Position numbers and translations under genes: made by a program. A stretch of 64,000 nt of DNA. Source: Locusta migratoria. Lineage: Eukaryota; Arthropoda; Insecta; Orthoptera; Acrididae. How positions within the stretch are numbered: position 1 is the stretch's first letter; each line of letters begins with the position of its first letter. The notes under the pieces are model-generated. The model saw nothing but the letters and a program-made list of their open reading frames with translations. It ran no database searches and had not been told where the DNA came from. The DNA is taken from NCBI GenBank assembly GCA_026315105.1, contig CM048744.1:972818221-972882220 (forward strand). Direction: 5' to 3'. Below, in pieces: positions 43,432-53,692 of the stretch.

Positions 43432-44014
43432 CTAACGGGGCGTTGAAATAAATTCAACGGCGAAGATGAAAATTTATGCCGGAGCGGGATTCTAACCCGG
43501 ATTTCCAGTTTCGGGTCAGATGTCGCCTTAACCAATTATGCTCTCCAGGCATGCCTCCTTTCCGACCCGAATTGTCTGCTAGCCACCTGTCCATTGATTC
43601 CTCTTGCTCACAGGCTATATTGGATCGAGCGTTTGTATGCGTCCGCATAGAAATTGTCAATTGCAAATGATTGTTAAAGGAAGGGAAGGAAGAAGGATAG
43701 AAAAGAATAGATTGACAGTGACTGCATTTGGGCATTGATATTAAGCAATGCCGACATGCGGAAATGTGAGCCGGACCGGGAATCGAACCCGGGTCTCCCG
43801 CTTCGGGCCAGCGGTCGCCTTAACCACTTGGCCACCCGTGCTCGCCTCCCGTCCGTCTCAAACCTCCACAAGTCGCACGCTATGTTTGTAGCGCCCCTAT
43901 CGTCCATGCCCTCTTACACTCGCCATTTCGGATTCCCGTGCGAGGTCGGACGTATGACCGCATCTGCGGTGAAATAACTGAAGCTAACGCCGTCGTCGCG
44001 TTTAAATACTTACT

Positions 44015-44072
44015 GTATTGGTGTGGTGTCCGTTCTTTCGAACGTTCGAAAGAAGAGACACCACAGCAATAC
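44015..44072. repeat. Near-perfect hairpin
   Basis: Arms of 28 nt (GTGTGGTGTCCGTTCTTTCG region) with a 2-nt loop. Related to the small hairpins next to the other tRNA-like repeats. Confidence 0.8.
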
Positions 44073-44117
44073 AATAAATTGTCAATTGCCTGGAATCAGT
44101 GGGCAGGGAGATAGCAG

Positions 44118-44315
44118 CCGGCCGCGGTGGCCGAGGTGACTGAGGCGCTCCAGTCACGGTCAGCACGGCCACTACGGTCGGGGGTTCGAATCCCCCCTCG
44201 GGCATGGATATTTGTGCCGTCCTAGTTCGTAAGTAGTTCATAAGTAGTTTGTAAGTTTAGGGACTGATGACCCCGTAGTTAAGTCCCATAAGCTTAACAA
44301 ACATTTGAACATTTG
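44118..44315 (+). mobile_element. tRNA-derived SINE, type 1
   Basis: Full-length, AAGCTTAACAAAC tail. A perfect 13-bp target duplication AGGGAGATAGCAG (44105-44117, 44316-44328). Confidence 0.95.
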
Positions 44316-44581
44316 AGGGAGATAGCAGATGGGAATTTGCGTTGGGAGGATAGCGTGCCTGGTTAAGGTGGCCAATGGCCGAAAGCGGGAAATCCGGGTT
44401 CGAATCCCGGTCCTGCACAAATTTTGAACTTCGCCGTTGAGTTTATTTAATCGCCCCGAAACTGTCGAAATGTTTCAATATTTGGTATTCGAAAAATTAC
44501 TGCCGTTAATGTTAAAAAGTGTGCTGTTTGTTATTTCGGATATGTCCGAAAGAACTGACACGACACCAGTAATTGTAACGA

Positions 44582-44947
44582 GTGTCGTGTAGTGAGTCGC
44601 TGGTGGGCTGTTCGCGCACCCACCCCACGTTTTCTGTCACCGGGGCGACGGCAGTTCCAGCTGCTGACGCCACCAGCTGTGTCACTCCCGTGAGTCCTGT
44701 TGCGTTTGCTGTATTTATTCTTTTCTACTTTTTACTTTCCGGATGTCGGCGGGTAGGATGGGTCGGACACCGCAGCGGAGCAGAGCGGAAAGGTCACGGG
44801 GTCAGGCCCCTGGTGCTGGCTGGACACGCTAAAGCCATTACGCCGTCACCCACACTGTGCCCACTTGGCGATTTTCGGCCTGTCCCGCCTGTGTGCTTGT
44901 CGCTGCAGCGGCAGCGACGTGGGACGATTCGGAGGGGGGGTCCGAAG
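44582..44947. other. CpG-rich block, left half
   Basis: GC-rich with many CpGs; continues after the hAT element at 46614 (GCGGTTGACGTCAGGGG), so the original block was one piece. A 156-codon ORF at 44582-45052 runs into the transposon end and is not credible as a gene. Possible promoter or regulatory region. Confidence 0.4.
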
Positions 44948-45620
44948 CAGTGGCGTAGCTATCATAGGGCTAGGCGGGGCAGTGCCCCGGGGCCCCCGAC
45001 CTCAAGGGGCCCCTTGGCCTACGTGAGCGACGTTCGAAAAAAGTTACCGTAGATCTTTGAACACTTTCATGTCCGCCAATTACTTCGGATTATCGAAGTT
45101 CAACTGTAGATAATAATTTAGTTGAATGAAGGTTTTTCCGACTTTGAACTTTTTAAACGCACGAAATGAAATCCAAAAATTATTCGCACCCCAGAATATA
45201 AACATAACAAGGTCATTTGCTTGTCTGCTAAGACGTGGTCCCTGCCATCGTCAGCGTGTTGTCGGTTGAAGTCGGAGTTGCCGTGCCTGCCAATCTTTGC
45301 GAAATAACAGTGAATGGTGCTGAATTACTAGCACAGTGTTTGACAGCAGACAGTGTGACCACATTTGAATATGAAGTCTCTACAATGTATTATTACAGAA
45401 CGGTATTATTATTGTAACTCAACTGTTTGTGTAGCGAATTCTCCAAGGGTGTGCTCCATAATCATAGATCCCAATGAAGTGCTGTAACCAATTGCACTCT
45501 GAAATTCGTGCAAGAAGAAGAAAATATGGTTACTTTGTCACAATAGTAAATTGTGCATTCAAGACACTACCCTGTACCCCACTGCCACTATAATAAGGGA
45601 AGATGTCAACTTAGTTAATT

Positions 45621-46010
45621 TTATTGATAGATCTGAAGCATTGAATTAAAATTTGTGGTGCGGCCGGGAATCGAACCCGGACCTCCATGCTTACTAGGCA
45701 GACGTCTTAACCGTTAGACTACCACACCACTAACGATTAAGGCGCCTTGGAATAGTCTATGTACGATTTCCCTCCACAACACAAACTTTAATTCAGCTTC
45801 TTTGTTCCAAAGATAATTGCCACTACTGCCAAGGCTCTCCATGCAGCGGAATAGCACCTCAGCAATGGACATGGTGGAACAATCCTGTTATGGTGATATA
45901 AATATCAATTAATTCGAATAAGTAATCCCTGAGACGGATTTACGTCTCAAATATGTCAAAGACATTTATTGATAGATCTGAAGCATTGAATTAAAATTTG
46001 TGGTGCGGCC
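45621..46010 (-). repeat. tRNA-Thr-like repeat with tandem start
   Basis: The minus-strand module at 45656-45732 folds like a tRNA: 7-bp acceptor stem (GTGGTGT / GCACCAC), GTCT/AGAC D stem, loop CTAGTAA (anticodon AGU, Thr-like), T stem CCGGG/CCCGG; the anticodon stem has one mismatch. A 3' tail of about 230 bases follows. The first 46 bases of the unit (TTTATTGATAGATCTGAAGC...) recur perfectly at 45965-46010, so a second unit was truncated there. A GAGACG-CGTCTC mini-hairpin lies at about 45932. Related to 52105-52821. Confidence 0.75.
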
Positions 46011-46248
46011 GCGGCCATCCTACACGAATATTTACCCTAGTTTCCTTCTTTGATTGGGCTATCAACGAAATTAGGCTGATCGGTACAGAGCAATGACCTC
46101 ACAGCGAGAATTTTAGCGTTAATGAGTTGTCGGAGCTGACAACAGTCCGCCTGCTGTCACCGCGGACTTGACTGTTCCCAGTTTGCTTCGCGGCAGTGGG
46201 CCATGTTTTCATGGTTAAGTAATATTTCTTCATTGTATATTTTTTACT

Positions 46249-46440
46249 AGCTTATGCCTGTGACTTCATTCACCTAGTATGGAGCAACTTCGGAAACTAT
46301 CCCAAGAGGTCGTTTATCTTTATGTCCTACCCAGGTCCAAATCTATCCCTCTGCAAAATTTCATTGAAATCCGCCCAGTAACTTTTGCGTGAAAGCATAA
46401 CCAACAAACCAACTTTCACAGTTATAATTATATTTGAGAG
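46249..46440 (+). repeat. Possible LINE 3' untranslated fragment
   Basis: TAGCTTATGCCTGTGACTTC followed by AAAATTTCATTGAAATCCGC and AACCAACAAACCAACTTTCA resembles the 3' region of RTE-like elements that I recall from many insects. Low-certainty family call. Confidence 0.4.
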
Positions 46441-46613
46441 TACAATTAAATATTATCTGCTGCGTGACACACAATAATTTACTTAATAGTATTTAGGTTT
46501 GCCTTATTATGTCTTCCAGTAGGCGGTAAGGGTAGCTTTGCATAGTTTTAGTTTAATGAGGGCCCCAATGTCATTTTTGCCCCGGGGCCCTTGGTGACAT
46601 AGCTACGCCACTG

Positions 46614-46720
46614 GTCCGAAGTGTGCGGTTGACGTCAGGGGAACTAGCGAGTCAGCCCACACCACCCACGCGACATGATGCCGTCACTTTAGGACGAAAG
46701 TTAAATTCAGGAAGACCCGC
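46614..46720. other. CpG-rich block, right half
   Basis: Continuation of 44582-44947 beyond the hAT element, with a TTGACGTCAG half-CRE at 46630. Confidence 0.35.
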
Positions 46721-46917
46721 AGAGGATCGACAATTCGGGGGAGGACTGCCAGTCGACTTAAATGAATGACATACTGAGCAAAACAGGCGGAGGCACCGAC
46801 TGCCATTGATCACGCTGTTGGCTACAGGTTCTAGGTAGAGGCGGTGAACGGGTATTCAGTCCCTGGGGAGACGTACGCAAAATTAGCGCACTGGACAAAA
46901 AATAGCACTGACGTGTT

Positions 46918-47925
46918 TTACGGCCCACTTTAGATTTGTAGTTTTATAAGTTTTTGCAAACATTTTGGCCCAAAATAATAATCTAAATAATAAAAAATTA
47001 ATTAATAAGTGTCTGAAACCCTTTTAGGAAAAAAACAAGAAGTTGTGGCAGGTTCCAAACCACCGACCTTTAGCGTCATAGTCCACCGTCTTGCCCACTA
47101 CGCTATGGCTATCAATCAAAAGATGAGTCCTTTAATCTCATACTATTGATGGCCGTTGTTAACTGATGCTAATATGGAATTTGTAGACACTAGATTATCA
47201 CTTATCGTACGAAGAACGATGTGTTTTTATTAATTCTTCAGTGCGCCATTGCTTTGAAAAGACAACGTATGAGTTACAATAAGAAAATCATCAAATACGC
47301 GCAAGATGGCGTATGCCACAGAGAGTTCTGCGCGAGGAATGTCACGTGACATCTCCGAACGGCTGATTTTCGTTAATTCAATGGAGAGTGTCAAATCTCC
47401 GTTATTTTTGCAAATGTCTCAAACGATACGAGATATGAAAAAAAAAAGAGACGTAAGGGAGATAAGTTGTAGATAATTTTCTCCTCTACGAATTAGGTTA
47501 TTCAATTTTCGTATCAGATGAACGGTTCGTTTGCAATTAAAATTATATTACAAACGGCATTTTTATGTATTACTATCGATTTTATGTCCGAAAAATTTGA
47601 AAGAGGGAGGTTCTGGTCTCTGTCTGTAAAATTTGGTGCTGATCGGTAGAACTGTTCGTCTTAAAATCAGGGAACACGTTACGGACAGACAGACATACCA
47701 TCCCAAAATCGCCGTTATTTTTGCAACTATCTTTGAAACGCTACGAGATATGAAAAAAATATAAGAGAGCAAAGTTGTAGAGAATTTTCTCTTCTACCAA
47801 TTAGGTTATTCAATTTTCGTGAAGGTGAATAGTAAAGCCGTTATTTTCATTTAAATTTCGAGCTGTCGAAAGACGATCGCAAAGGCCCACTTTTAGTGTT
47901 AATACCGTGACCTAAAGTGGGCCAA
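46918..47925. repeat. Repeat with GGCCCACTTTAG ends and internal duplications
   Basis: GGCCCACTTTAG at 46922 is mirrored by CTAAAGTGGGCC ending 47924; the right end is itself a hairpin (GGCCCACTTTTAG, 47886). Inside, about 130 bases at 47399-47535 and 47710-47836 are direct repeats (ACGAGATATGAAAAAAA, TTAGGTTATTCAATTTTCGT). A minus-strand tRNA-like relic lies at 47044-47115. May be a DNA element; superfamily unknown. Confidence 0.45.
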
Positions 47926-48599
47926 AAACTTTATAGCACTAGCCACTTTGGAGCTCAATCAATGAAATTTAGTACACTTACTTAGGAGTGTACTCTTAAT
48001 GCATAAAACAATTTTCAAATTTCTACGACTTATAGTTCTTACATTTTACAATTTACATTTTCCCATAAAATATATATCTATTAAATGTACCGTTTCTAGA
48101 AAACCAAACACTCTAAGATACCAAATTCTGCACAGGTAATCATATTGTCGTCTGAAAGTATCTGTGGAACAGATTTTTGATATGTTTATTAATTTGGTTT
48201 TTATTAGCTATTAAAATTTGATACACAAAATTTTATCTATTTTTTTCAACATTTTTGGTTACAAATGTCGTATCACAAACTTTTGGCAAAAAGTCTCCAC
48301 AAAGTTTTTTAGACTGAGGGTTTACAGCAACATGTCAAATTTTATCTTTGTATCATTAATAGTTATAGAGAAATGGTACATAACATTTGTAAAAAGTAAA
48401 CTTACGGGAAACTTAATTTAAAAATTCTTCAATTTGTTTTTTTCTAGACTCTCTTCTTTGATATACTCTTTTTTTCAATTTTTTCAATTGCAGACAAAGC
48501 TGCTGCAATTATTCGATCGTCAATAAGCTTCAATATCGACAGTGTAAATACTCCTGGTTACAAATCTATTGCAAAGCTTTTATTCTGCCTATGTTTCCA
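47926..48599. other. No recognised feature
   Basis: Very AT-rich. Could be the 3' flank of the transposase fragment that follows, but nothing can be supported. Confidence 0.4.
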
Positions 48600-49150
48600 C
48601 TGTTAAATACTAAGCATGCATCATATGCAGCGATTTGCATTACCATTGGGATTTTGAGTTCTGCCATGTACACATTTTTTCAACAGGTCTGTGTTAACCA
48701 GAAACCTAAAAGTTGGATTCACAGCATTCATAACTGCTTCAGGAAGACTGTACTTATTTGTGTAAGTAGTGCCAACCTCTCGAGCTTGCAGGAATTTACA
48801 CCATGAAATATCACACAAATTGTGAATAGCACTTTCATCGGTTGAGAGTTTGTGGAAGTAAATTGCCCAAACACACTTTGACAGTTTTCTGTAATAGCTT
48901 TACCATAATACACTTGCAAAGTATGTATCTCTTCGTGAGTAAGCCTCTTAGGGCCCTCTAGGTACTTACCATCTAGTTCTGACCCTTGAGTTCTCTTTTT
49001 TAATTTCAAAAGCCTGCCACCCATCCTCTCTTTGAATATGTCCAATACATTCTAGTTTCTCAATCTTACAATCAGGTGCATAATAAGCTGAAATATTTAC
49101 AATTGGAGACAAGAAATGCATTATTGTCACTGAAAAAAGAGGGCGTGGCA
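48600..49150 (-). pseudogene. Mutator-like transposase fragment
   Basis: Minus strand, two overlapping frames. Blocks in order: LECIGHIQ and RMGGRLLKLKKRTQG with a frameshift between them, then LDGKYLEGPKRLTHEEIHTL, QVYYGKAITEN, SWCKFLQAREVG, YSLPEAVMNAV and LLKKCVHGRTQNPNGN. This order matches a widespread arthropod family that I know as Mutator-like transposase domain proteins (HGRTQNPN being the characteristic end block). At least two frameshifts; N-terminus missing. The family call is from memory and could be off, but a transposon origin is likely. Confidence 0.6.
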
Positions 49151-49861
49151 TGAAGCAAGCTTACGGAAAATTTTTTTAATATATATTTAGCGTCTGAAAG
49201 GGGTTCTAATATTTTTCTGTAATAATCTTGATACTATATACTATATATTGAGCCAATAATTTTTTGTCGTTGCGATTTTCACTAATTTTTGCGTACATCT
49301 ACTCTTAATGTCGCCGCAGTCAATGCTGGTCTGCCCTGAACCAGACTCGAGAGCTCTGAGCCACAGAGGTCCTGACTCCACTATCTCCTACATGAAATTG
49401 CCCACAACTTACTAGTTATGAATGGCAAGTTTGTCCGTCTGTGCAACAAAAAATAAAATGCTATTTTTCTCAGCAGAAGACTTTCGTTTTAATGATGATA
49501 AAACATCATGAGTGGTCTGTAATAATAGAAATCTACTGATTGTTTTGTTTTTAGATCGAAAACAGTTCGTTAACGAAACATGAAAAGTAGGCCTAATGTT
49601 TTGTTACTTACGGAATTTTTGTCAGTTTCGACTAACATCATGTAATGCCGGTCTGTTTCATGCAGTACCGCCGATTCTTCATGCTGTATCATTGTTTTTA
49701 CCACTAATTTCACTTTCACTTCTGCACTGTCCATAATTGTTTCTCACAGGTCATACGTGTTTGTTTTGCCTGAGTCTACACAGCGTGTTATTAGAATGTT
49801 GCCAACATAACACATTTAATATTTTATAATAAATTATGTTATAGTATATTTAATTATGAAA
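49151..49861. other. No recognised feature
   Basis: AT-rich spacer upstream (on the minus strand) of the transposase fragment. No further coding match. Confidence 0.45.
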
Positions 49862-50455
49862 AAATTTGGTACACACATTCCTCACCGTGAGGTAACAATT
49901 GCTGCATGGTTAAGAATCACATACGGCACATGGTTCAAAAGATATTACGTCATAACCAATAGAAATCGCAAGAAATGCCACATAATGCGGCGAGACTTTC
50001 GAAATACACTGCATGAGAATGACAGTACTTAGCGACTTGCAACAAACTTTATACATAATTTCAAACCTATATTAAACTTTTTCTCGCTGGCAACTATAGT
50101 AAAATGATGAAAGGAAAAACGTTTCTCGCTTACTACTTTTCCGCTGTTTACGAAGTTAAACTACGGCTTCCTCACGGTGAGGAATGTGTGTACCAAATTT
50201 GGTTGAAATCGGTCCAATGGTTTAGGAGAAAATGAGCAGCATTGTCGCAAAATGCAGCAGTTTTTCGCGCATCTCATTGTTTATGACGTCATTTCTCGTG
50301 AACTTATATATCGTATGTGATTCTTACACTTACGGCGACCGTCTTCATAGATTGAAGCTTACGTGTACAAAATTTCATAAAGAATGGAACAAAATTGTAG
50401 ATTTGTATGCAACACGTACAAATATACGGACACTCAGCTTTATATATTAGATTAA
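49862..50455. repeat. Rearranged copy of the 25687-26550 repeat, partly inverted
   Basis: Perfect 30-nt inverted repeats at 49862-49891 and 50171-50200 (ATTCCTCACCGTGAG core) flank a segment that is the reverse complement of about 25980-26200. The part after 50203 runs in the same direction as 26400-26520 (GATTCTTAC, GGCGACCGTC, GATTGAAGCTTA). Ends with a TTTATATATTAGATTA block. Confidence 0.7.
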
Positions 50456-50559
50456 GGTGCATACAAAATTATGAGATAGAAGAACGAAATGAAGAATGAT
50501 AGTTTAATAACACTTTTTATTTAATTTATTTATTTACTTTTCTTTCTTCCGGGGGCTCC

Positions 50560-50900
50560 CTGAACCATTGAACACGTAGGACGCTCCCCCTCTGGCCCTG
50601 CACCCTGCTCCCTCATCATACCTACCCGCCACTCTCAATGCCTCTCCTCGTCTCCTCCTCAATCCTCCCTGCCCCTCCCCCTCCCTGCCTAAGTGCCCCC
50701 GCTCTCGCCACCCCCTGTGTCGGCAGCTCCCGTGCCTCGGCGTTTTCCTCATTAGCGAGTGTAGAGGTAATATTTGCTCAGACGTCATTAATGAGGTGGC
50801 CTCATTAGGGAGACGTATTGTTGCCGCCCTCTATTGCTCGCCGCTTTGTGTCGCTAGCGAGCCCTCACAACCTGCATTATTCACGTAATTAACTGTCCTG
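50560..50900. promoter_or_regulatory. Pyrimidine-rich, CpG block with ATTA motif cluster
   Basis: A pyrimidine-rich tract (about 50590-50720) is followed by three CTCATTA/TAATGAG cores (50748, 50784, 50801) and a TAATTAAC (50886) within 150 bases. ATTA cores are homeodomain-type sites. Candidate enhancer-like DNA; no direct evidence of function. Confidence 0.3.
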
Positions 50901-50966
50901 CTATCACTCCCAGAAAAATTCTGCTGCGTGCATTGGGGGTTAACACAGCAGGTAGAACCACTCATT

Positions 50967-51442
50967 CACTACGTTTACATGTAACACATCTTTCGGAAGA
51001 CGAAAACCGATTTTCGTAAACTGTTTTTCGCTGTTGTGTTTACATGGCACAGACTGAATCGGATTTCCTAATCCACTTAAGATGGCCGCTGAAAAACAAC
51101 TGATTCAGTTCCCGATTTAGTCAACATAATCGCTATTTTTCTTTACTTAAACACACAGATTCATGCTCACTCTAATATTAATACTTTTATTTCACATTAG
51201 AAAATATCGCTCTGTCCATATGTGCCGAAAATTCTTACCAAAAAAACACAGTCTGACAAGCCAAGAACGCTTCAAAACCGGTTGCGTTTACATGGTCACG
51301 AAAATCGATTGTGGATCTGGAAAACCGCTTTAGAGAAGCGGATTTCCAGAATCGAGTTTGAAGTGTTTACATGACCAACCAAAAGCGGAATTGGGAAATC
51401 GGTTTACGAAATCCGGTTTTGGGAGCCCATGTAAACGGGGTG
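50967..51442. mobile_element. MITE with CGTTTACATG ends
   Basis: Ends CACTACGTTTACATG (50967) and its counterpart CATGTAAACGGGGTG (ending 51442), flanked by the 3-bp direct repeat ATT (50964-50966, 51443-51445). GTTTACATG occurs at least three more times inside (51051, 51286, 51367), and subterminal blocks rich in GATTTCC/GGAAATC mirror each other. A 3-bp duplication would fit a PIF/Harbinger-like element. Confidence 0.65.
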
Positions 51443-51445
51443 ATT

Positions 51446-52104
51446 CAGCTTCACCGAGCCCAGTGCGACACCAAGTTTGTTCACTGACTCCAACCAGTCT
51501 CGCCCTATGCGGGATAGTCTCGGTGACGCCGTAACAGTGTTAACATCTTCAGGAATGTGGATTAAGATGTGTCAATAGCAGGTACGTTGAGAAAATTGTT
51601 GCGGTTTTGGATGCATGTGGCGGTACATTTAGTATTTACAAAATGTTTCGCAGAATATGACCTCGTACCGTTCTTCTGATTGACGTTGACTTTGAAACAG
51701 CGCCACCCCTTTTCGAAGTGGATTAAGCTGTTTAAATGAAGTTTCCTAAATGACGGAAACTTGATGATGGTCAAACTGTCGTGGCGCTGGTCCGTGTTAG
51801 TGCGTGCAGAAACGGTGAAGATGATCTCTCCGAAATCGAAATCGGTCATTTTATAAATGAAATCAGTCGTACGTGATCACAACTGTCTATTTAAAGTACT
51901 AATACTTAAAATAGCTCGTTGATTGCTAAGAACAATGTTCCAATGTAACAACTGACTAAAGATTATCACTGCGTGCAATATCTGATATAAGATTTGACAA
52001 AATATTTTTAACAAAGCTGCTACGTCGCTCTGTATTTTTTTTAAACACAAACCATATTTGATACTACCATCGCGGACCAGATAAAAATAACAATTTAATA
52101 CAAA
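51446..52104. other. No recognised feature
   Basis: Unassigned. The minus-strand ORF at 51562-51849 has no recognisable domain. Confidence 0.45.
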
Positions 52105-52821
52105 AAATTAATAATCCCTGAGACGGATTTGCGTCTCGAATATGTCAAAGACAACAATGACAAATCTGAAGCATAGAATTAGATTTGGGATGCGGCCGGG
52201 AATCGAACCCGGACCTCCACGCTTACTAGGCAGACGTATTACCGTTAGACCACCACACCACTGACTATTAAGGCGCCTTGGAATAGTCTAAGTACGACTT
52301 CCCTCCATGTCACAAACTTTAATTCAGCTTCTGTGTTCCATAGATAATTGCCACTACTGCCAAGGCTCTCCATGCAGCGGAATAGCACCTCCGCAATGGG
52401 CATATTGGAACAATCCTGTTAAGGTGATATAAATATCAATTTAATAGAAATAAATAATACCTGAGACGGATTTGCGTCTCTAATGTGTGAAAGACATTAA
52501 ATTAAAGTTTGTGACGTGGAGGTAAATCGTACTTAGACTATTCCGAGGCGCCTTAATCGTTAGTGGTGTGGTAGTCTAGAGCCAACGCCTGAAGTGGACA
52601 AGTTCATTTTTTTGTTTCTAAGGGCAAAAGTGGCGGTGGAAAGTTACCCCCCCCCCCCCCCGCCCAAAAAGAAAAAAAAAAAAAAAAAAAAAAAAAGAAA
52701 AAAAAGAAGAAAAAACGGTAAGACATCTGCCTAGTAAGCATGGAGGTCCGGGTTCGATTCCCGACCGCATCACAAATTTTAATTCTATGCTTCAGAGATA
52801 TCATTATTGTTTTAGATAAAA
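52105..52821. repeat. tRNA-Thr-like foldback with a homopolymer-rich insert
   Basis: The minus-strand tRNA-Thr-like module at 52187-52262 matches the one at 45656; an inverted plus-strand module starts at 52560 and resumes at 52716-52775 (CTAGTAA loop and T arm). The outer ends mirror each other (TCTGAAGCATAGAATTA at 52165; TAATTCTATGCTTCAGA near 52797). The plus-strand module is split within its D loop by about 138 bases (about 52577-52715) of C15 and A-rich sequence. GAGACGGATTTGCGTCTC mini-hairpins lie at 52120 and 52467. Confidence 0.7.
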
Positions 52822-53113
52822 ATAAGTATAGTATTAAAATTGTGACTTAACTTTCTTTTGGTTTGTAATGACGTCTTGTTTCTATTTCAGGTACGTGCTG
52901 AGACGGTCGCCCACACGCCCTCCTACTGGGGGCGGGTTTCTCCCTTCAGCGGGATTTACCCGACACTTGCTTCAGGGTTCATGCAGGTGCTGCAGTCTCA
53001 ACTGACTGCGACTCCTTAAAACAGAAACAAGTCTCTTGCTACAATCCCAGCACAAAGGTATACACCTGTTGCCAGCAATAATTCTTCGTCTTCTTTGATT
53101 TTGTAACCACGGT
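52822..53113. other. No recognised feature
   Basis: Short unassigned spacer before the SINE of the nested cluster. Confidence 0.4.
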
Positions 53114-53692
53114 AATCGCACCTAGCCGCTGTGGAGTGGCCGAGCGTTCTAAGGCGCCTTGCTGCGGAGCGCGTCGCTGCCCGCCGTCGGAGGTTCGAGT
53201 CCTCCCTCGGGCATATGTCTACTTGTTGTCCGTAGTATAAGTTAGTATAGATATAACTTTGAACATGGCCGATTAACAGCAACCGTAATCCATTTTTTTA
53301 ATAATTTTTATATCAGCCAACCGATTGCGTAATTTTTTGGTGCTTGGCCTAGGTTTCGTTGCCACTAGGGACAATTTCATCGGAAGAATACAAACAGTTA
53401 CCGAAAAACGATAACCACAGATTAAATATGCAGTGTGTTCCACTAAGTGTGTTTGCCTCTGTAACTTTAAAAGAATAGGTGACGGGAAATTTTAATGCGG
53501 TAGGTCAACACAAGAAATGTTACACTTTCTGCGGAGCTATGAACATAGTTTATTGTATCATTTTCCAAAGAGTTACACCACAAAAATATAATTTTTTAAA
53601 TGGAACAATAGTTTTTTCTATCGTGTATTGGATTCATTTAAACCAGCTGCGTCCAAATCAATTTAAACTACATTCCTCTCACATACCTGCCA

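Larger units (their letters stand above)
43432..44465. repeat. Composite of three tRNA-like modules in inverted order
   Basis: The left arm (AATTCAACGGCGAAGATGAA at 43451, tRNA-like module on the minus strand 43474-43555) is mirrored by the right arm (plus-strand module about 44342-44420, then TTGAACTTCGCCGTTGAGTT). Between them sits a third minus-strand module (43765-43850; A box GTGGCCAAGTGG, B box GGGTTCGATTCC) of a different type. A 28-nt-arm hairpin at 44015-44072 (CGTTCTTTCGAACG core) and a SINE (44118-44315) lie inside. The AAAGAACTGACAC end near 44550 matches the small hairpin of the 6455-7034 palindrome. Confidence 0.65.
44948..46613. mobile_element. hAT-type transposon, non-autonomous
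   Basis: Terminal inverted repeats CAGTGGCGTAGCTAT (44948 and, inverted, ending 46613) with a perfect 8-bp target duplication GTCCGAAG (44940-44947, 46614-46621). Subterminal GGGCCCC-rich blocks are mirrored (44988-45015 and 46561-46592). No hAT transposase is recognisable in 1.67 kb. It carries a tRNA-Thr-like repeat (45621-46010) and a possible LINE 3' piece (46249-46440). Confidence 0.88.

Noticed and set aside
44582..45052. 156-codon ORF
   Set aside because: It runs from a CpG-rich block straight into the hAT terminal repeat, so the frame is a product of the insertion.
45656..45732. Functional tRNA-Thr gene on the minus strand
   Set aside because: It folds well but has an anticodon-stem mismatch, sits in a dispersed repeat with a tail, and occurs again at 52187 in degraded form; tRNA-derived repeat is more likely.
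52604..52804. 66-codon minus-strand ORF with a poly-Phe and poly-Gly run
   Set aside because: Translation of the A-rich and C15 homopolymer insert; not coding.
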